Assembly (NCBI GenBank): GCA_021775715.1
Contig: JAJFHI010000109.1
Location: 1 to 6,563, forward strand
DNA length: 6,563 nt
Source of the DNA: Hyphomicrobiaceae bacterium
Lineage (GTDB): Bacteria > Pseudomonadota > Alphaproteobacteria > Rhizobiales > Hyphomicrobiaceae
Direction of reading: 5' to 3'
The position numbers and the translations under genes were made by a program. Under the pieces are notes generated by a model. It was not told where the DNA came from. It searched no databases and worked only from the letters and a program-made list of their open reading frames with translations. Positions within the stretch are counted from its first letter, which is position 1; each line of letters opens with the position of its first letter. Positions 5,311 to 6,563 of this stretch are shown here, in pieces.

Positions 5311-6491
5311 GCAACTCTGTTGACTCTGCGATAAAGAAAAACGGCAGGAGCACAGTGGCGCGTATATCCGCTGCAAAGTTCACACAACAAACGGCACTGC
5401 TTGAAACACTGCCGCACCCCATTGTCGTTCTTGGGCCCGACAACGTTTTTGTCTACGCCAATTCGGCGGCGGAAATTTTCCTCTCAGTCAGTGCGACGAT
5501 CCTGAAACGCCAGCGCCTGGAAGATGTCGTTGCTTTCGGATGTCCGTTGATTGCACTTGTGGACCAAGTGCGCCGGCAGGGTGCGTCCGTGAACGAATAC
5601 GGAATAGATATCTTGTCGCCGCGCTTTACCTCGCCAAAACTTGTCGACGTTTTTGGTGGACTTCTCAACGACAGCACAGATGAAATTGTATTGATGCTGC
5701 AGCAGCGCGAAATGGCGCAGATGATCGAGCGTCAGTTGACACACCGTGCCGCAGCTCGGTCCGTTTCGGGCATGGCAGCCGTCATGGCACATGAGATCAA
5801 AAACCCGTTGTCGGGTATTCGTGGTGCGGCTCAGTTGTTGGAGCCGGGTCTTAGCGACGAAGATCGCGCATGGTCTCAGCTTATTTGCACAGAAACCGAC
5901 CGCATTCGTGACCTTGTTGACCGTATGGAGGTGTTCGGCGACGAGCGGCCACTTACCAAAGAAGATGTCAACATTCACGACGTAATTGATCATGTCTGCC
6001 GATTGTCGGAGACGGGTTTTGGCCGGGGCGTGACGATCGTCTGCGATTTCGATCCATCCTTGCCGTTGGTTCCCGGCAACCGGGACAAGCTTGTCCAAGC
6101 GTTGTTGAACCTCGTCAAAAACGCGGCTGAGGCATTCAAAGCAGAACATGAAAACCGGCGGATCGTTATTCAGACTTCTTTCAGGCCGGGTATACGTTTG
6201 TCGGTTCCTGAATCATCAGAGCGGGTCAATCTGCCGTTGATGATTCAGATTCATGACAACGGCTCGGGCGTACCGGAACACTTACGTCCACACATGTTTG
6301 ATCCGTTCGTAACAACCAAGACGAACGGCACAGGGTTGGGGTTGGCCCTGGTAGCAAAAATTATCGGTGACCATGGTGGCGTCATCGAGTGTGACAGCGA
6401 CGACAGCAAAACAAGTCAAACAACATTTCGCATTCTTCTTCCGATGAAGGATGCGATGAAACGCCGTCTCACTCCGAAGGATAGAGGATAG
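5307..6491 (+). CDS. ntrB: Nitrogen-regulation sensor histidine kinase NtrB (NRII/GlnL)
   Basis: A cytoplasmic kinase/phosphatase that, under control of PII proteins, phosphorylates NtrC when nitrogen is scarce and dephosphorylates it when nitrogen is plentiful. The protein has 394 residues and no membrane segment, as expected for NtrB and unlike the membrane sensor NtrY. The order is a PAS sensor domain (about 28-135, LLETLPHPIVVLGPDNVFVYAN), a dimerisation and phosphoacceptor domain with AHEIKNPLSGIRGAAQLL (161-178, His162), then the ATP-binding domain: N-box LNLVKNAAEA (267-276, Asn272), G1 box DNGSGVP (317-323), F box DPFVTTK (332-338) and G2 box GTGLGLALV (341-349). The ATG overlaps the dusB stop (ATGA), and AAGAGG lies 7 bases before it, pointing to coupled translation. 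ntrC begins two bases after the stop. The kinase motifs are intact. Confidence 0.96.
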   Translation: MSNSVDSAIKKNGRSTVARISAAKFTQQTALLETLPHPIVVLGPDNVFVYANSAAEIFLSVSATILKRQRLEDVVAFGCPLIALVDQVRRQGASVNEYGIDILSPRFTSPKLVDVFGGLLNDSTDEIVLMLQQREMAQMIERQLTHRAAARSVSGMAAVMAHEIKNPLSGIRGAAQLLEPGLSDEDRAWSQLICTETDRIRDLVDRMEVFGDERPLTKEDVNIHDVIDHVCRLSETGFGRGVTIVCDFDPSLPLVPGNRDKLVQALLNLVKNAAEAFKAEHENRRIVIQTSFRPGIRLSVPESSERVNLPLMIQIHDNGSGVPEHLRPHMFDPFVTTKTNGTGLGLALVAKIIGDHGGVIECDSDDSKTSQTTFRILLPMKDAMKRRLTPKDRG

Positions 6492-6493
6492 GA

Positions 6494-6563
6494 ATGGCTC
6501 AGGGCTCAGTACTGATTGCCGACGATGACAGCGCGATACGCACCGTTCTAAACCAGGCGCTGG
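6494..6563 (+). CDS. ntrC: Nitrogen-regulation response regulator NtrC, 5' end only (cut by window edge)
   Basis: Only the first 23 codons are present: MAQGSVLIADDDSAIRTVLN, then QAL. The leading beta strand and the acidic DDD (10-12) are the start of a response-regulator receiver domain, where such acidic residues bind the Mg2+ needed for phosphorylation. The start is well supported by AGAGG (6483-6487) six bases before the ATG and by the gene sitting two bases after the ntrB stop. Identity as NtrC, the sigma-54-dependent activator of nitrogen genes, comes from the order; the central ATPase and DNA-binding domains lie outside the window. Confidence 0.88.
   Translation, partial: MAQGSVLIADDDSAIRTVLNQAL

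Noticed and set aside
5484..6149. A 221-codon open frame on the - strand opposite ntrB
   Set aside because: It is antisense to the PAS and histidine-kinase coding region and has no family resemblance or plausible ribosome binding site.

Overview
The window reads as ordinary chromosome of an alphaproteobacterium, most likely of the order Hyphomicrobiales (Rhizobiales). The reasons are a fused IspDF enzyme, a dusB(nifR3)-ntrB-ntrC operon, a lipA gene followed by a RatA/COQ10-family gene, and protein sequences that read like the rhizobial versions of each family. The assignment rests on recognising these families and their order; no database search was made. Coding density is high, and no tRNA, rRNA, insertion sequence, CRISPR array or phage gene was seen.

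Layout, left to right. Positions 1-113 are a short leader or the tail of an unseen upstream gene. On the + strand follow lipA (114-1058, lipoyl synthase) and a START-fold RatA/COQ10-like gene with a TTG start (1083-1568). After a 77-base convergent gap, three genes lie on the - strand: a stand-alone CinA C-terminal-domain amidohydrolase (1646-2152), a MarR-family regulator (2284-2784) and bifunctional ispDF (2887-4104), so transcription runs ispDF, then marR, then cinA. A 183-base divergent region (4105-4287) separates ispDF from the + strand operon dusB (4288-5310), ntrB (5307-6491) and ntrC (6494 onward, cut by the window edge).

How the genes work together. lipA makes the lipoyl cofactor of the 2-oxoacid dehydrogenases. 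The RatA/COQ10-like protein probably acts in ubiquinone-dependent respiration. IspDF supplies the isoprenoid precursors from which the ubiquinone tail is made, and the CinA-type enzyme recycles nicotinamide mononucleotide. NtrB and NtrC form the nitrogen-status two-component system, with dusB (tRNA dihydrouridine synthase) as the first gene of their operon.

The part that stands out is the MarR gene. In the rhizobial arrangement I recall, cinA follows ispDF directly. Here a self-contained regulator sits between them, with a perfect 10-bp palindrome overlapping its likely -10 box and a convincing intrinsic terminator behind it. It is the best candidate for something lineage-specific, though I see no evidence of a wholly new system.
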